A stretch of 64,000 nucleotides of DNA from Pyrrhoderma lamaoense (lineage: Eukaryota; Basidiomycota; Agaricomycetes; Hymenochaetales; Hymenochaetaceae), in assembly GCA_002794735.1 (NCBI GenBank), contig NBAZ01000008.1:868001-932000 (forward strand). Direction: 5' to 3'. A program made the position numbers and the translations under genes. Within the stretch, counting starts at the first letter, position 1; the number at the start of each line of letters is the position of its first letter. Below the pieces are notes generated by a model. That model saw only the letters and a program-made list of their open reading frames with translations, was not told where the DNA came from and searched no databases. This document shows, one piece after another, positions 29,963 through 45,315 of the stretch.

Positions 29963-32900
29963 TTAACTCCATCCGCCGCCGGAGCCCCAGCCTCCCGTAG
30001 AATTCGAATTTTGCACTACAGCCGCACGAGTAGGGTTCAATCCAGAAGGAACTGGTGGCTGTGGCTGTGGATATGGAAATGCACCTCCGTTCGGAGGGGG
30101 GAACCCTGGTCGTGGCGTTTGAAACCCAAAACCTCCAGGTGGACCATACGTTGACGCACCGCCGTAAGCTGAGCCAGCGACTGGGGTGGATCTAGATGGC
30201 GCTGCTGAAGCTGGGTATGGATTTGGAGTACGTGCCGGGTGACGGACGGACATATGACCAGGTGTGTTGAACCCAGCAGGAGTTCGTGCAGGGGTCATTC
30301 GACCGGCGCCATAAGGTGTCTTCCCCCAGCACCTGCCCCACTTGCGTTTTGCGACTCGTGCAGATATCTGACTTTGAAAGCATCACATAATTCAGAAACA
30401 CCGGCTGCCGGAGCATCAAACAAATAGTAGGCTTCAGGAGCTACTCGGACAGGCTAAAAAACAGTATATAAGCATACGAACCGGCAAACAAGTAGTATAT
30501 AACGCATACCCAAGTTTGAATTGAAGAGCCCTTTTTAGCAAGGAAGCTTAGACTGAAATGTCCCGGCTTTCTTCTATTCAACGTGAAACCATATATACTC
30601 TTGTTTGGATTTGCCGCCACAAAGCTCATCAAGAATTTCTCTTTTGGAGGACTAGATTTAGTAATGCCCTTATTATGACTGATTTTACTTACGAAGCTCA
30701 TCATCATCCTTCTTGAATTTCTCGTGAGCCATAAGTTCCTCTACCCTACGAGACATAGCTTTCACATGATTTACGATAAGTTCATCCAGATCCGCAAATT
30801 CGTATTTTCCATCAACAATAAGTTGACTACCAATATTTTGCCCGGATGGATCCGCATTTGGCTCAACAACATCTACAAATAAACGGGTTGATGAGAAAAA
30901 GGTGGTTCAGGCAGAAAAACTTGACCCTTACCGATATGTTGATAGAGCTTGTCCGCCACCTTCCAGGTTACTGCGAGGTGGTTTGTACCCTTTGACGATG
31001 GCCTGATGACAACATCCCCTGGATGCTGTTTATCGAGGAATGCCTCGGCCTGACCTGAATTGAAGTTTTGGAAGTTGGGGTGTTTAATCACACGACGTGT
31101 TCGGTTCACTTCCGAGCGACGTTTTCTCATCAGGTAATCATTGTCTCGTTCAGCTTCAGCCATATTCCAGTAATCGTCTGTCTTCACACGGCGGAACTGG
31201 CTATCACCTATTGCAACGTCCGATGGGCGCGAAGAGAGCTCAACTAAGAAGTTATTTTTGTCAAGATCCAACTTCACGTCGATGATTACACCAGGGATAG
31301 TCTGACCCCTCCTCACGATTGCATCTGTATTGAGATCCTCATCATCAGAGAGATACTGCTTGTTAATGATACCTTCAACGCCTGAGTCTAATTTAACCTG
31401 AGCGAAGCCAGATGTTATACGGAACACAAGTACAGAAACAATCAATCCGGCTCGAAGGGTTCGACGAGTTTCACCAGTTAGCATGGTGAGAACCTCCCAT
31501 TCATCTGGTAAAATGAAAGCTGGTCTCAATTCCCCAGATGGTTTCACTAATTCTTGTCGTATAACGTTCAGTGTATGACGCTTGAGTTCCTTACTTTGCT
31601 GCTCCAAACTAACCGCAAACTCGTCCAGATTGAGCTCATCGAGTTTCTTGACGTTGTTCGGATCCCGCATGATATTAGCCACAACAGCTGAAGGATGTTC
31701 ACCTTGAACGTCTTCTTCATCAAGTTCTAGAGCATCCGTAGCAACCCTCCTTGCTAGATCGTAATCCTCTGGATGTATCCGAGTGTCATCCAAAGGATCA
31801 GGGGAATGACTGTAGTCTGAATTTGGACCCCGGTTTTTAGCCTCTTTGTAGTCAGGATCTTGAGCTATACGAAGGAAGCCAGCAGCATTCAAGAAAATAC
31901 GCGTAGGTAGAATACCCTGGGTCACAAATTGTTCACGGTTGATGAGATTGCCTCCCTAATGACGAGATTAGTGACATGAACAAGTGTAGAGAGGTCTGTA
32001 TACGTACCAATGACACAATTTTCTTTATCAACGCTTGCGCTTTCCGGGGTCCAAGACCCGCGATATACGGCAGGAGTGTAGCATAGTGCGGTTCGTTTAT
32101 GGCCCGGTTAATATCCACACCAACTTTGTTGACAACGTTAACTAAGGCACGTTCAAATGAAGAGAGAAGTTTCCCTCTTGGAACCTATACGTAAAGTCAA
32201 TGAGACCGAACAACTAAAGTAAACAATGACACTAACCAATGGCTGAGCAATCTCATCGAACGTTATCGCTGTAAGATCAGACCCCAGTGAAGCATATTCG
32301 TTCAAGGGATTCTGAACATAGCGAGCCAATCCGACACAGTATTTAGCGACAAGGGTCGGTTGTTGTATTACCTCCTCGTTAGCACGATCACTGTGCTGAT
32401 AGATACGTGCGACCTCATCCTGGACATAGATCACTGGGATACTAGAATTCGACCCAGATTCGGACCAGGTTGATCCTTGATCTCTTTCATTATTACGTTC
32501 AAGTAATCCTTTTACCATCCCAGCGAGCTTTGTGGTATTTATTGTCATGCCACCAATGACGATAACATCGGGTTTTCGTCTGTTAATAAGATCCCGGAAC
32601 AGATCTTGACATCTTTGATCTTCTAGATTATCCACGCTCGTATTCTCACGAACACGACCGGCTTCATCAAGAAAGACCAATGTTACTTCATCCCTTTTAG
32701 GATCACCCTTACCCCATGATATTGCCAGGACAGAAGGTGTTTCCCCAGGGCTGAGTTTTGAGGCACGGTATGGTGCAACATTGATTTTCTGAAATCTCCT
32801 TAGTCATCGAGCGATTACCAATAACATTCAAATTTACCTCATAAAAGGCCTCTTCGCACACTTTAGCGAGGTAGTCTTCAACCTCTTCCCGAACATATTC

Positions 32901-35362
32901 ACGGACCCACTTAATTCCCATAGGAAGTAAATGCTTCTCAATCGCATCCTCGATTACCAAAGCACGCTCTTCATTCCAAGCTTTTGCAAGATCACCATAT
33001 CCATCCGACGAAAATGATTCAGTAAGTGATTGCAAGAACGCATGTCTGACATCATTAGGAAGAGAAATTGTTACTGTGACTAGATGTTCCTTCTCCGCGT
33101 TCAGAATATTTAGGAATTGCTCAGATCGTAGCATAGCGGTTATTGGCTTATTGAGTAGATATTTGAAATTCTAGAAAAAAGATAGGAAAAAAGTTTCAAC
33201 TCGGTAAGAGTTTTTGGCACGACAGGATACAATCGAACCCACATGATACGAATGATGCTCATCAATTTTCAGTTTACCCCTCTCAGTAGGCAGTACTGAG
33301 ACAAGAGCATAGTTTTTAAATTGCTCCCTGGTGTATTGTCTTAAGAGGGGATCACTTCCCAATTCTGTTGCAAGGATCATACGAGCTTGTCGTAGGAGAG
33401 ATTCCGCCGGGTACGCTCTTGCAGGATCCGAATCAGAGAACTGCTCTGCATAGATAGCAGGTGGCAATTCTTTATCATCAACGCTATGTACCTTTCTCCC
33501 TGAAAAGAAGTTCTCGACGATTTCGTGTGGCTTTACCCCATAGCTCTGTGGATGCATTAGTATCCAGTAATATTTGTAGAATACATTGACGACTAACATC
33601 GGCTAACCGTGATACTACACTCTTCTTTGCAAACTCATATGCAGACATTCGGCTGGGAAGCTTATGTTTTTTCCCCTCTACGGCTTCTTCATCATGAAAA
33701 CGTAGCTCTAAAGTATCCTTTTTCTGTTCTCTGTACTTCATCCCGAGCCACTGGGATACATCAGCAATCGTTTCAATATCATCAAGCTTCTGAGTGAGGC
33801 GTTGTTCATAGTATAGATCTTGGACTTTCAGTCGCCCATATGTTGTTTGGAGCTGCTTTCGTCTTTGACAAAGGGATCGATACTTTTGTCCGAGTGAATA
33901 TATTCTCCAGAGATCATCCTGGCCTAGCAATTCTACCCGTGTTGTTTGTGTATCTTGCACGTTGAAGTATGAGATAAAGTCGCGACGATAAGCGTAAATA
34001 TAAGGGACTTCAAGATATTGCATGAAAAGAAACTCCAGGGCTCGAGTGACAGCTTCAACAAGTTTTCTTAGTAGATGATGAAATTTGCCATTTGCTTTAA
34101 AGAAGTCGCGTTCTTTTGCACCACCCAAGCGTGGAGTCACCCATGAAGCGGCGTCAACACATTCTTCCGCAGTGAGTGGTTCTGAGAAAGAGATAGTGAA
34201 GTTTCCTGACAAAGTAGATGTTGTGATTTGCATCCTCTCTGGTATATCCTGAGCTCGGATTATATCGTCATCTTCGGTCAATAACCTAGCCTTGATTTCA
34301 GAGGGTTCAAATACCTGTACGAAGGTTGGTATATAAGTATCCGTTAACGAGTAGTAATGATTATATTACTTACGTCCTGATACTTCATTTCCAGCTTTCC
34401 GACTTCATCCTGGACGGCATCTTCGGTGTCATCAACTAAGGCCCAGTCGTAGTCATGACCATCACCAAATACATCATGTATTTCGTCCCAAGCACTACAT
34501 AAATTCTGTAAAATAAGAAATCCCGCTGTTTATAAGAAAGCTTACTTAGCATCGATGCCTGTGAGTTCAGGCCTGCTTCTTAGTGCCTGTCTCCGCTCCT
34601 TCTCGAGACGCCTACGCTCCCTTCTTCTTTCCTCTCGTTCTTCTTCAGCCATGGCACCAGCCCCTTGTTCCATCTCATCCTCATCATCAATAAAGCTGTC
34701 TACGTCGTCATCGTCATCCCGTCCCCCCTCTCGTTCATCGTCCCATATATTCTGTAAATCTTGAATTTCCCGAGCACCAATAATGTTCGACTCATCCAAG
34801 TCATCATCTGATGACTCAATGACATCCTTTTTCCGCCTACGCCCTCCCTGTTCTTCATCATCTGAGGACTCCCGGCCCCTTCTCAGACGCGTAAGATGCC
34901 TTGAACGGGCAATACGACCACCAGTGTTCTCTTCGAGTAGTTCAAGGTCATCTTCATCGAGATCTTCTACTTCATCAGCATCTCCTGGAAAAATAAGAGA
35001 CGCATTAGTAAGAGCTTTGTGCAAATAAAGAATCTTGTTACCAAACTTACTTTCACGTTTACGTCTGTGCTTGTGTTTTCTTCGCTTCTTCCTTCGTCGA
35101 CGCTCTTCTTCATCTTCCTCCTCTTCCTCCTCCTCTTCGTCTTCGTCAACTATAAAGCCTTCTCGTACTTTGCGTTCAGCTTCTTCATCCTCCTCTTCTT
35201 CTTCCGAGCTGTCATCCGAGATGTTCTTGCCCATTACAATGTCCTCGCCCTCTCCTCCTCAACTCCACTGGCCTCATTCTCAGGCTCATTCATCTGCACA
35301 TCTTCATTGTGAGATGTATCGATATCTCCTCCTATTGTCATATCCTCCTCCATGTACGACAT
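29963..35362 (-). CDS. SPT6: Transcription elongation factor and histone chaperone SPT6
   Basis: Spt6 travels with RNA polymerase II and reassembles nucleosomes behind it. In order on the minus strand: an acidic N-terminus (34,542-35,362); the helical core (33,484-34,281; ADVSQWLGMKYREQ); SYGVKPHEIVENFF after a 52-nt intron with a TACTAAT branch site (about 33,548-33,599); a YqgF-like domain (32,153-32,700; PDVIVIGGMTINTTKL, NPLNEYASLGSDLTAITFDE); the helix-hairpin-helix (about 32,030-32,110; LLPYIAGLGPRKAQALIKKI); the DLD and S1 region (31,300-31,920; RIFLNAAGFLRI, VKLDSGVEGIIN); tandem SH2 (30,430-31,060; HPGDVVIRPSSKG); and a Pro/Gly-rich tail. Two single-base losses interrupt the frame: near 35,253 in the acidic exon and at the five-C run 30,323-30,327 before the Pro/Gly tail. 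COQ11 ends 152 nt upstream on the same strand. Two fragments of exon 1 sit in the zinc-finger cluster. Confidence 0.96.
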
Positions 35363-35513
35363 GGTTGAGAGAAGCAGTTCAAGTAACTTCCAGAAATGGA
35401 CAAGGCATAAAGTGGCATCAAAAGTGGTCGAACTTTCTCACGCGGTCAGTTAGGATTTACTAATTCAATCATATATTTATATGATATTACTATTAAATAA
35501 TCTTGTATAACAT

Positions 35514-36764
35514 TTATTCTCTCCAAGTATAAGTATGAAACTGAAAGTATTTCTTTTCAAACTGCATCGAGTCTATGCGTATTGCCTTTTCTGTCCAACC
35601 AATCAGTTCACGCATCCTTTGTACATCAACAACGCCTTCGACAGTATCATCCTCAATAACTTTGCAAACAGCCTCCGCAACATGATCCACATGTATTGGG
35701 GGAATTGTTAAGGCGTGTGCAATAGAATTAAACGATGAGGAAGAATCAGACGGTGACAGTGAACGTAAAATTGATGCTGGCGTTGGTATGCTGGCAGGGG
35801 TGTTGCGATGGAGAGTAGAAAATAAATCCAGTAAGGCAGCGACAGGCGTGGACAAAGGTCTGAAATGAGGATGGTACACAAGACCTGTAGAGTGATAGCT
35901 TAGTAGGAGAACTCAAAATGCTACATAAGACTCACTTGGACGGATGAAAGCTGCTCTTAAATCTGAACGGTCCTGTAAGAGTTCATAAATGCCACGTTCG
36001 GCTGAGCGTTTCGTCTCTATATACCGAGCAGGAATAATTGGTCTGAATATATCTTCCGCAGAAATGTATATGAAAGGTTTTCTGTGAAGCAATTGATCTC
36101 CTGTCGTTTTGCTTTTCGTGGATTTTGACACGAATGCTTCACAAACTCTTAGCGCTATGTATCGTGGTGTGAATACACTTACAGTTAGGAAGTCATATAC
36201 AGAAGACATACCAGAGTCTCTATTTAGTCGTTCATATGAGTTAGCATGGTCCGCCTTCTCCTCCAAAGGATTCTCGCTCCCACTGAAGTTTTGAAAAATC
36301 GCCTTCGCAAGGCCAAGGGGATTGCCATTCCTCACTGAGGTTTTGTAATCAGTACCTTCAAGCAACGTCCCGAGCGTGTGGACGACTGCTGTTCTTTCGG
36401 GTATCAAATTTTCATACGAGCTTTGATCAAGTGCGTCCGCAGCGACCCATTCCACCTGTTTCGAATTTCAGATTATATACGAAACTCATAAATCTCTGTA
36501 ACTGATGTAGTGAACTGAGGTACGTGCTTTGGACGTCCATGCCGGTGCATGTCCCTTTGGAGTTCTGAAGGGACTTCCAGTTTTACTCATACTTGTAACG
36601 TTCATTCCGCGAGCTACTGCTGCTTTGCATATTGCCGAGCCTGTTGCCCAAAGTATTCAGAGGTAAGGAAAAAATAGTAGTTCAGGTGAAGTATAATAAA
36701 ACCGTAAGAGACTAGACCCACCAATGAAGCCATTTCCACCTACAACCAAGATATTCTGCAGCAT
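35514..36764 (-). CDS. COQ11: NAD(P)-binding Rossmann protein of the COQ11 (YLR290C) type
   Basis: An atypical short-chain dehydrogenase/reductase of the NDUFA9/COQ11 branch; yeast Coq11 associates with the coenzyme Q synthome in mitochondria. The first exon encodes MLQNILVVGGNGFIG (Rossmann GGxGFIG), spliced after about 36,719 to SAICKAAVARGMNVTSMSK and TGSPFRTPKGHAPAWTSK. The next exon has VEWVAADALDQSSYENLI, AVVHTLGTLLE and the family-typical YERLNRDS. Then come KPFIYISAEDIFRPIIPARY with ETKRSAERGI (Tyr/Lys positions similar to the YxxxK of SDR proteins) and FIRPSLVYHPHFRPLST across an intron at about 35,884-35,930. The C-terminus has PPIHVDHVAEAVCKVIEDDT, as in the family. No frame break was seen. 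Confidence 0.88.
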
Positions 36765-37110
36765 CTTTGGCGAATATAGATACTCTTTAGTTTTCTTCAA
36801 TCCTGTCAATGTAAGAATAATTCATAAGAGCTCTTCCCTTGTTTGGTAAAAAAAAGAAGATTGAATATATGGCGTGACGTCAGGAAGTAGTGTTACTATA
36901 TCTGAATTACATACTAGTACTCATACAATATTGACTCATACAATATTGACTCTACATATGTAAGTACTACTAACATATCAGGATAAATGGCACCGCACAG
37001 AAAGCCTGTCACATGACCGTCGCACAGGACCTCATCAAGCTTTAGAACTAGGTTGTGCGCAGTAACTTATCCTTGAACTTTACATTCACAATCGAGCAAC
37101 GACATTCGCA
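36765..37110. other. Divergent promoter region between COQ11 and SCAMP
   Basis: No gene. Contains a short direct repeat, CTCATACAATATTGACT, twice in tandem near 36,918-36,951. Confidence 0.5.
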
Positions 37111-38482
37111 ATGAGTGAGCCGTTTATTGCAATTGCTTTGTATATATGCCTTACTAATTTTATATCCGATAGATCACTCTTCAACCGACAATCCGTTCGC
37201 TTCAACTCACTCGCTTGACGAGAACCCTTTCGAAGATCCAGTATCAAACTCCTATACTGGTTACAACCAAAATGTCAATACTCGCGCAGCTGAACTAGAC
37301 AGACGGCAAGCGGAACTCGATGCTCGAGAAGCTCAATTACGTCGCGAGCAGGAAAACTTAGCAAACGCACGTAAGAACGGGAGGAATAATTGGCCACCCT
37401 GTATGTTCATTCGTATTTATATACCTATCGTCATCGCTGGACTAAACTGGAAAATCAAAAGTTTTCCCATTAATATATCATGAAATAGAGGTTGAAATAC
37501 CCAACGACTCAAGACCTCTAATATGGCACATGTACTATCTTTGGCTCATCCTAGGTGCCACACTCATAATGAATATGATTGCTTGTATCTTTATCCTCGT
37601 AGCTGGTTCAAGCGATGGCGGGAGAGACTTAGGGTCTAGTATTGGGTATGGTGTAGCTTCCATCTTCTATCCACTTCGCTAACGCACTCAAAGATATGTC
37701 TTTGTTATCGGAATACTCTCATTCCTCTTATGGTACAGGTAATTACCACATTGGCTTTTAAGACGATTTCAGATGCTCATTATATCTTGAGACCTATCTA
37801 TAACGCTTACATGAAGGTATGTATTCACAAGCCTCATGTTGAAAACTCATTCCTGATCACTACATAACGCTAGGAACAAGCTCTTTACTATTGTACGACC
37901 ATATGATTTGATGTACAGTTCGAACACCATAACGATTAACGTTCACTAGACTTCTTCTTCTTTTTCTGTGGCTGGCATCTGATTTTCTCAATTTACATGT
38001 GAGCAGAGAGTGTGTTGCATCTTCTCACTTACTGATATTTCGCTTTTTAGGATTATTGGGATTCCGGGGTAGGCAATAGTTGGAGGCACTGTCATTATAC
38101 TATGCTAACTACTTTCATGTACAGGACTGGCTCTGCTGGCTTAATCCAAATGATACAAATGTATGCTAATGGACATATTGCTGCGGGTGTATTAGGGACA
38201 GTCGCAACGGTAGGGTGGGTGGTACAGGGCTTGGGCATTTTATTCTATTATCGTCAGGTTCGTGTCTTATAGAAGCAAGTCCGGATTTTCGTCCTTAATA
38301 GAAAATCTTTAGATATGGCTACATCACAATGCTCAAGGGCACACGATTGATAATGTGCGTACTGATTTCACTTGATAATATCGGTTGTATCTGATATACG
38401 TGTTTAGGCAAAAACCGAGCTCGCAACACATTGGGCAAAGAGGCAATTTGGGTTTGGTGGTAATAACAGCTCACAGGTTTGA
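37111..38482 (+). CDS. Secretory carrier-associated membrane protein (SCAMP)
   Basis: SCAMPs are four-span membrane proteins of Golgi, endosomal and secretory vesicles. The coding sequence appears to begin with a 4-nt exon, ATGA, followed by an intron (37,115-37,172; GTGAGC to GATAG, branch TTACTAAT) and then ATCAC. The join encodes MNHSSTDNPFAS, with NPF motifs (DNPFAS, DENPFEDP) as in the family. Next is a coiled-coil-like heptad region (ELDRRQAELDAREAQLRREQ), the NWPP motif, and then, after an intron, YHEIEVEIPNDSRPLIWHMY, matching the SCAMP core. Membrane segments include YYLWLILGATLIMNMIACIF and the later GHIAAGVLGTVATVGWVVQG. The end is TELATHWAKRQFGFGG...SSQV. Many small introns make the middle exon edges approximate. 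Confidence 0.88.
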
Positions 38483-39253
38483 TGTACTCTTCTTGTACGC
38501 CTATTTATATGTCTATTTCTATAGTACATAGTGGGTGAATGCATCCTCTCTTCTGAATATATATTATGGCTTGATCCCGTTCCGGAAGTTTATAAAGTGA
38601 TATATAGATATTACATGTATGCTGCTGATTACGTACCTCGCCAGTATTTCCCATCTTTCTAGACATAAGCATCTATGCTCTTAATTTATTGCTCCTAACG
38701 TCTAGCTTTGGAATTTTTTACCCGAAATGAACTAGTTTAAGTACTCGATTACAAGAGCAAAAACTAGATCACATGTAGTCTCCATTGTAATGTTATGTAA
38801 TAGCGGAGCTTGAAACAGCTAACATCATGCTCTTAGTCTTGCCTTACTTTGTTTTCTACAACCATCATCACATCTAAAGGTGAGTCTCATCTCCTTGCTC
38901 CCGTCCGCATATATGATACTCACAAAGTTTAATCCACATATTCATCTAGAAAAAAGTCACTTTTATTCTTAAAAAACTTAAAAAAAATTCGAAAATCTTC
39001 AGTTGTCGCCTTGTTGTCTCCCTGTGTAAGTTTTTAAACCACCTACTTGAGGCCACCACACTAACCTTTTCGACCTGCCTTACATCACACTCTTACTCTA
39101 TATATCATGGGCCAATGCTGCACTTTTAGTCGCAGAAAAGTAGCAAAGCAGTAACGACCACCGCCGTATTCCTGAACGTCCTCTAAACAAGTTTAAGAAA
39201 ACCCGAATTCAAGTTTTTTAGAAAAACAAACAAACAAACATATATCTGTAACA
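38483..39253. other. PAB1 promoter and 5' leader
   Basis: No gene. A GT-AG pair at about 38,880-38,949 could be a 5'-leader intron. The last 300 nt contain A-rich patches: TTAAAAAACTTAAAAAAAATTC near 38,969, and AACAAACAAACAAACA just before the ATG. Confidence 0.45.
39221..39253 (+). promoter_or_regulatory. A-rich 5' leader element of PAB1
   Basis: GAAAAACAAACAAACAAACA lies directly upstream of the PAB1 start codon, and a second A-rich patch lies near 38,969-38,990. Poly(A)-binding protein mRNAs in several eukaryotes are translationally repressed by the protein binding A-rich leader tracts. That this leader works the same way is inference. Confidence 0.4.
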
Positions 39254-41556
<2,303 letters not shown>

Positions 41557-43491
41557 ATGTAGTTTCTGCTTTTTGATCAATTGTTCACACGAATTTTTCA
41601 CTCCTGATCGTTCCCGGCACTCTTTTCCTTCCTTATCTCCGATATCACTTATTCACGAAGCTCTTTGGCTTTTTCTCAATGGTAGGTCTAGAGCCTTTTC
41701 GTGATGATCGCTGGTTTCGAGATATACTTCGTTTTCCCCGTCACTCCCTCCCTGATATATCTCCCTGTCTGTTCGTTCGTTCGAGTTGTCCCGCCGACAC
41801 TGCTTTATCCACACCCTCTCTCTTCATCCTTTCTCATGCTCACGCTTTCTGCTTATGCCCTATACTTAAACGTGTATGATGTCTCTTCTTTTTTATATGG
41901 CGGTGGTCGTTTCCTACCTTTGTTAGCTTATCTTAGGAACGGAGGAAATATATTGGCGTTTCAACTGACTAAAAATCAACACCTCGTATCGAGTGTGTGA
42001 GTGCGTGTGAATGGTCTCTTTGTCTTTTACTACGTCCTATGTTATGTAACGTGAGAGTGGTTAAGAAAGGAAGTGGGTGGGGTGAGTAACTGCGCTTATA
42101 GAATCTCGGGAAACGGAATCAAAAAAATTATACACAGAAATGAATGATGAAATGCGTTATGGATTCTTCACAGTTAAAGTTTAAGGTTCGTAATGATAAT
42201 GAATAAACAAAAACTTCTAAGTAAAAAAAAAAGGTAGAATAGAAAAAATGAGGGGTAAATTGGTTGATCCCTGGGGTTTGTTTATGTGTGAGGATCCCTG
42301 ACGATTTACATTTTTTATTTTTTATTTGTTTATTTATAATAATATTTACGTGTGAAGCCTGTATAAAATAACGATTATTGTTTATGTGGCCCTGTGGCTC
42401 TGTGCGTCGACCTTCATCATTTCTTCTTAAAGAGGTTTTTTTGCGTGTATTAGGTGTATCAGAAGACAAAACTCTTCAAATCTTAAATCTAACTCTTTTA
42501 ACTCACATACAATATTTAAGATTCAGGAGAACAAATAAGATGTCCATCTTTTATATCACCAACTCGTTATGATAGCAAGATCGGATACGTGATGATTGTT
42601 GAAGTTATTATATTCTTGTTCTTATTCTTATCCTCAGTCCATCATTGAATACAATAGAAAAAGGAACTCCCCCTTGGTTAAGGTTTCCAGACGAAATATT
42701 TTTTTTGGTTGTTGTTGGTATATATACATGCAAAAAGAGATAGAAAGCAGATTTGTTTTTCCCTGATATCGAAGATACAAAGGAAGAAGGAAAGTGGAAA
42801 AGACAAACGTTCCAAGCTAACAGACAAAAGAAGAAAGAAATACGAGGTCTAGAATTTGAGATGTAAAGGGGCCCTTTGTAAGTTTCTCCCTATCTCTTTT
42901 ATATATACTATACGAGATTGATATGGAAAGGGAGAAAGAATAGCAAGACGACAACGATAGATAGATTGAATGAAAATATGAACCGACAAAAATAGAGGGG
43001 AAATGATGTAAAAAGGGGCACAGGAGACACAGCGAATTTTGCAGTTATAAATTCGGACAACGGGTATTAGGAGTAGACCGTGGGGGTGGGGTGAGGGTAA
43101 GGGTGGAAGAAATGCGCACATTTACAGCTTGACGAGATGAGTTTAAAACAGCGAAGAAGAAGAAAAGGAAGAAACGTGAAAGACGGTCGTGACGGGCTAG
43201 AATTCATTAAGCTCATAGAAATACAAATATACACGTGGGAAGATAGAGGTTACACATTAACAAAACTTCCAGAGAAAAGGAAAAGGAGCACCCTATTAAG
43301 TGTATGGCAAGCAGTCAAAATTTTACAAAAAGAATATCGGATCCAGTGTTCAACAAGAGAACAAAAAGAAGAAATAAAGGAGCCAGCCACAAGGCTAGTA
43401 GACGAGAATACTTTAAGAAAATAACGGCTTCTCCAGTAAAGTGTTTCCAGTAGGATAGATAAAACTCTATCCTAAACAAGAAAGCCTTTGT
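41557..43491. other. PAB1 3' UTR and intergenic
   Basis: The first several hundred nucleotides are CT-rich, consistent with a 3' untranslated region. The rest is AT- and purine-rich with poly-A/T runs. A 95-codon frame at 43,137-43,424 (+) is Lys/Arg/Glu-rich, has no homologue I know, and is probably chance in purine-rich DNA. Confidence 0.45.
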
Positions 43492-45315
43492 TCACCTTAA
43501 GCGCCTCGTGCGCCTCCTCGGAGGCGTCCAAGTAGTAATCTTTCTCGCTTGGGATACATGAACACACGAATATGGTCTAGTTAAGGGATAGTACAGGTCT
43601 TGCTGTGCGTCTTCGATAAGGATATTAACCCGGAATTCCGATAAGCCATATGAAAGGAAGAGTGGTCGGATAGATGGAATAAATGAGTCGTGGTCCATCC
43701 AGGCGAACTGGCCTACGGTCAGAAGACCGGCATCTAGATATTGAAATTAAAGAAAACGGTTAATTAAAATCTGTTCACTCGACTCTCAGAGATATCAAAA
43801 ACAGGGGAGCTAATCCGAGGGGACAGGAAGTATGGGAATCACGCCAAGCTCGACTGGATAAGGGGGGAAACGGATCTGATTTTATTAACCATTGATAGAT
43901 CTACGTACCCTTAGGCCAGAACCCGATAGGGATCGTTGCTTCTTGTGCGATGATATCGTTGAATGCACCTGTTGCACGAAGCAAGCCAGGTAAACGAGTT
44001 GGGACCGTCGTATCTATATTATTGCCCGCCAGACATCTCCGATATTGTTCCCAAAACGCGTGCCATCCTGGAGCGCCACCACGAGGCCCGGCCTCGATAG
44101 GCTGTTTCCCTTCGGTGAGGGCACGAACTTCAGACTCGACGAGGACAACAAGGCCACCTGGTGCAAGAACACGAGCGATTTCCTCGAGGAACAAGGGGTA
44201 GTTTCGGATCTATAAGGGTAAATCAAGATTTGTAAGTTATAGATTGATTAATTAGTTGATTGGATGAATCAGAATAGATCCTTACTCCAGTATGGACGCA
44301 TCGGGCATGTACGACGTCAAAGTATTCGTCCGGGTAAGGGTTCAATTGAGCATCCCAAAGTTCAAAGCTAAATTCCGATGTATTACGATCAACGGAAGTT
44401 ATTGCGAACACTAAAAATTACTCACTCGCAATTTGGCGGAACCATTCTGCAGGGTCATATAATGATAGGTTAGCAGAAGTTCAATACAATCGAAGCAGAT
44501 CTGTTGACGTAAAAGCTTTTAAAAAAGGAAGAAGACTTACTCGGGTTGGATTGGGGCAAGGTCACACCCTACAACTTCGACGTCAGGATAGTCATCCGCC
44601 AACTGTATGGCCCAAAGGCCGCTCCCTGTACCAATATCAAGGATTCTTCGCTTCCTGTCTGAGGGGGTGTTCAGGACTTCATCAACAGGTCCGACGCAAT
44701 TTCTGTCTCCTTGGACCATATACATCATTCTGTGGAAGCGTTCCATTCTCTAAAAGACAAAGAATCCCAATCGTTAGATTTCGTGGTACAATTTGATTTG
44801 TATATTTTCCCATGTCGTTAACATGAGGGAAAGAAGAAGAAGAGAAACGGCGGAGATCGTAATAATTTAAACGGAGACACAAAACCCAAACGGGGGAAGT
44901 ACATTACCTTTACTTCGTCGTCATCAGCAGGTTGCTGATACACTGGTTGCATCGTGTTGAGTCGCCGTCCGAAAACCTCCCTGAACAGCGTCTCCCTTAT
45001 TTCGTCTGTGACTGCATACGTATAGCTAATGTCGTCAGGCGATGGGTGAGAGGCGGCACCGGGGACGGAGACGGAGGATGAGCCGTTGTAGTTTGTCCGA
45101 GAAGTTTCTTCGCCATCTTCATCATTATCAAGTACCTCAAGATTCGTCGGCAAGGGCACTTGAGGAGGAGGCAGATGGGAAGCAGAAGCGTGGATGCCAA
45201 TGGTGTTGTAGCTGGAAGAACTTGATGAAGCCGAGTTATACGTAGCAGACGCATAACGAGCATCGTCCTCTCCAGGCACGCCATCGTTCATGTCGCTGAA
45301 GTTTCGCTTTGGCAT
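43492..45315 (-). CDS. LaeA-like SAM-dependent methyltransferase
   Basis: A class I methyltransferase of the fungal LaeA-like/Methyltransf_23 group; these range from regulators of secondary metabolism to enzymes of unknown substrate. A long disordered N-terminus (MPKRNFSDM, Ser runs, acidic patch) leads to [20 protein letters not shown] and [14 protein letters not shown], typical of the group. Then [20 protein letters not shown] (motif I), [13 protein letters not shown] (motif II), [20 protein letters not shown], and [19 protein letters not shown] with an APGGW-like motif. The C-terminal exon reads [17 protein letters not shown], then [19 protein letters not shown]. Introns lie near 44,750-44,905, 44,408-44,540, 44,190-44,290 and 43,725-43,905. 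The final codons are uncertain because a second open frame ([15 protein letters not shown]) runs past the chosen stop. Confidence 0.82.

Noticed and set aside
34600..35270. Repeated GAA/GAG tracts in SPT6 as a microsatellite or CRISPR-like array
   Set aside because: They encode the acidic N-terminus of SPT6 and have no regular spacer structure.
43137..43424. A 95-codon Lys/Glu-rich open frame as a gene
   Set aside because: It lies in purine-rich DNA between two gene ends, has no recognisable motif, and frames of this type arise by chance in such sequence.
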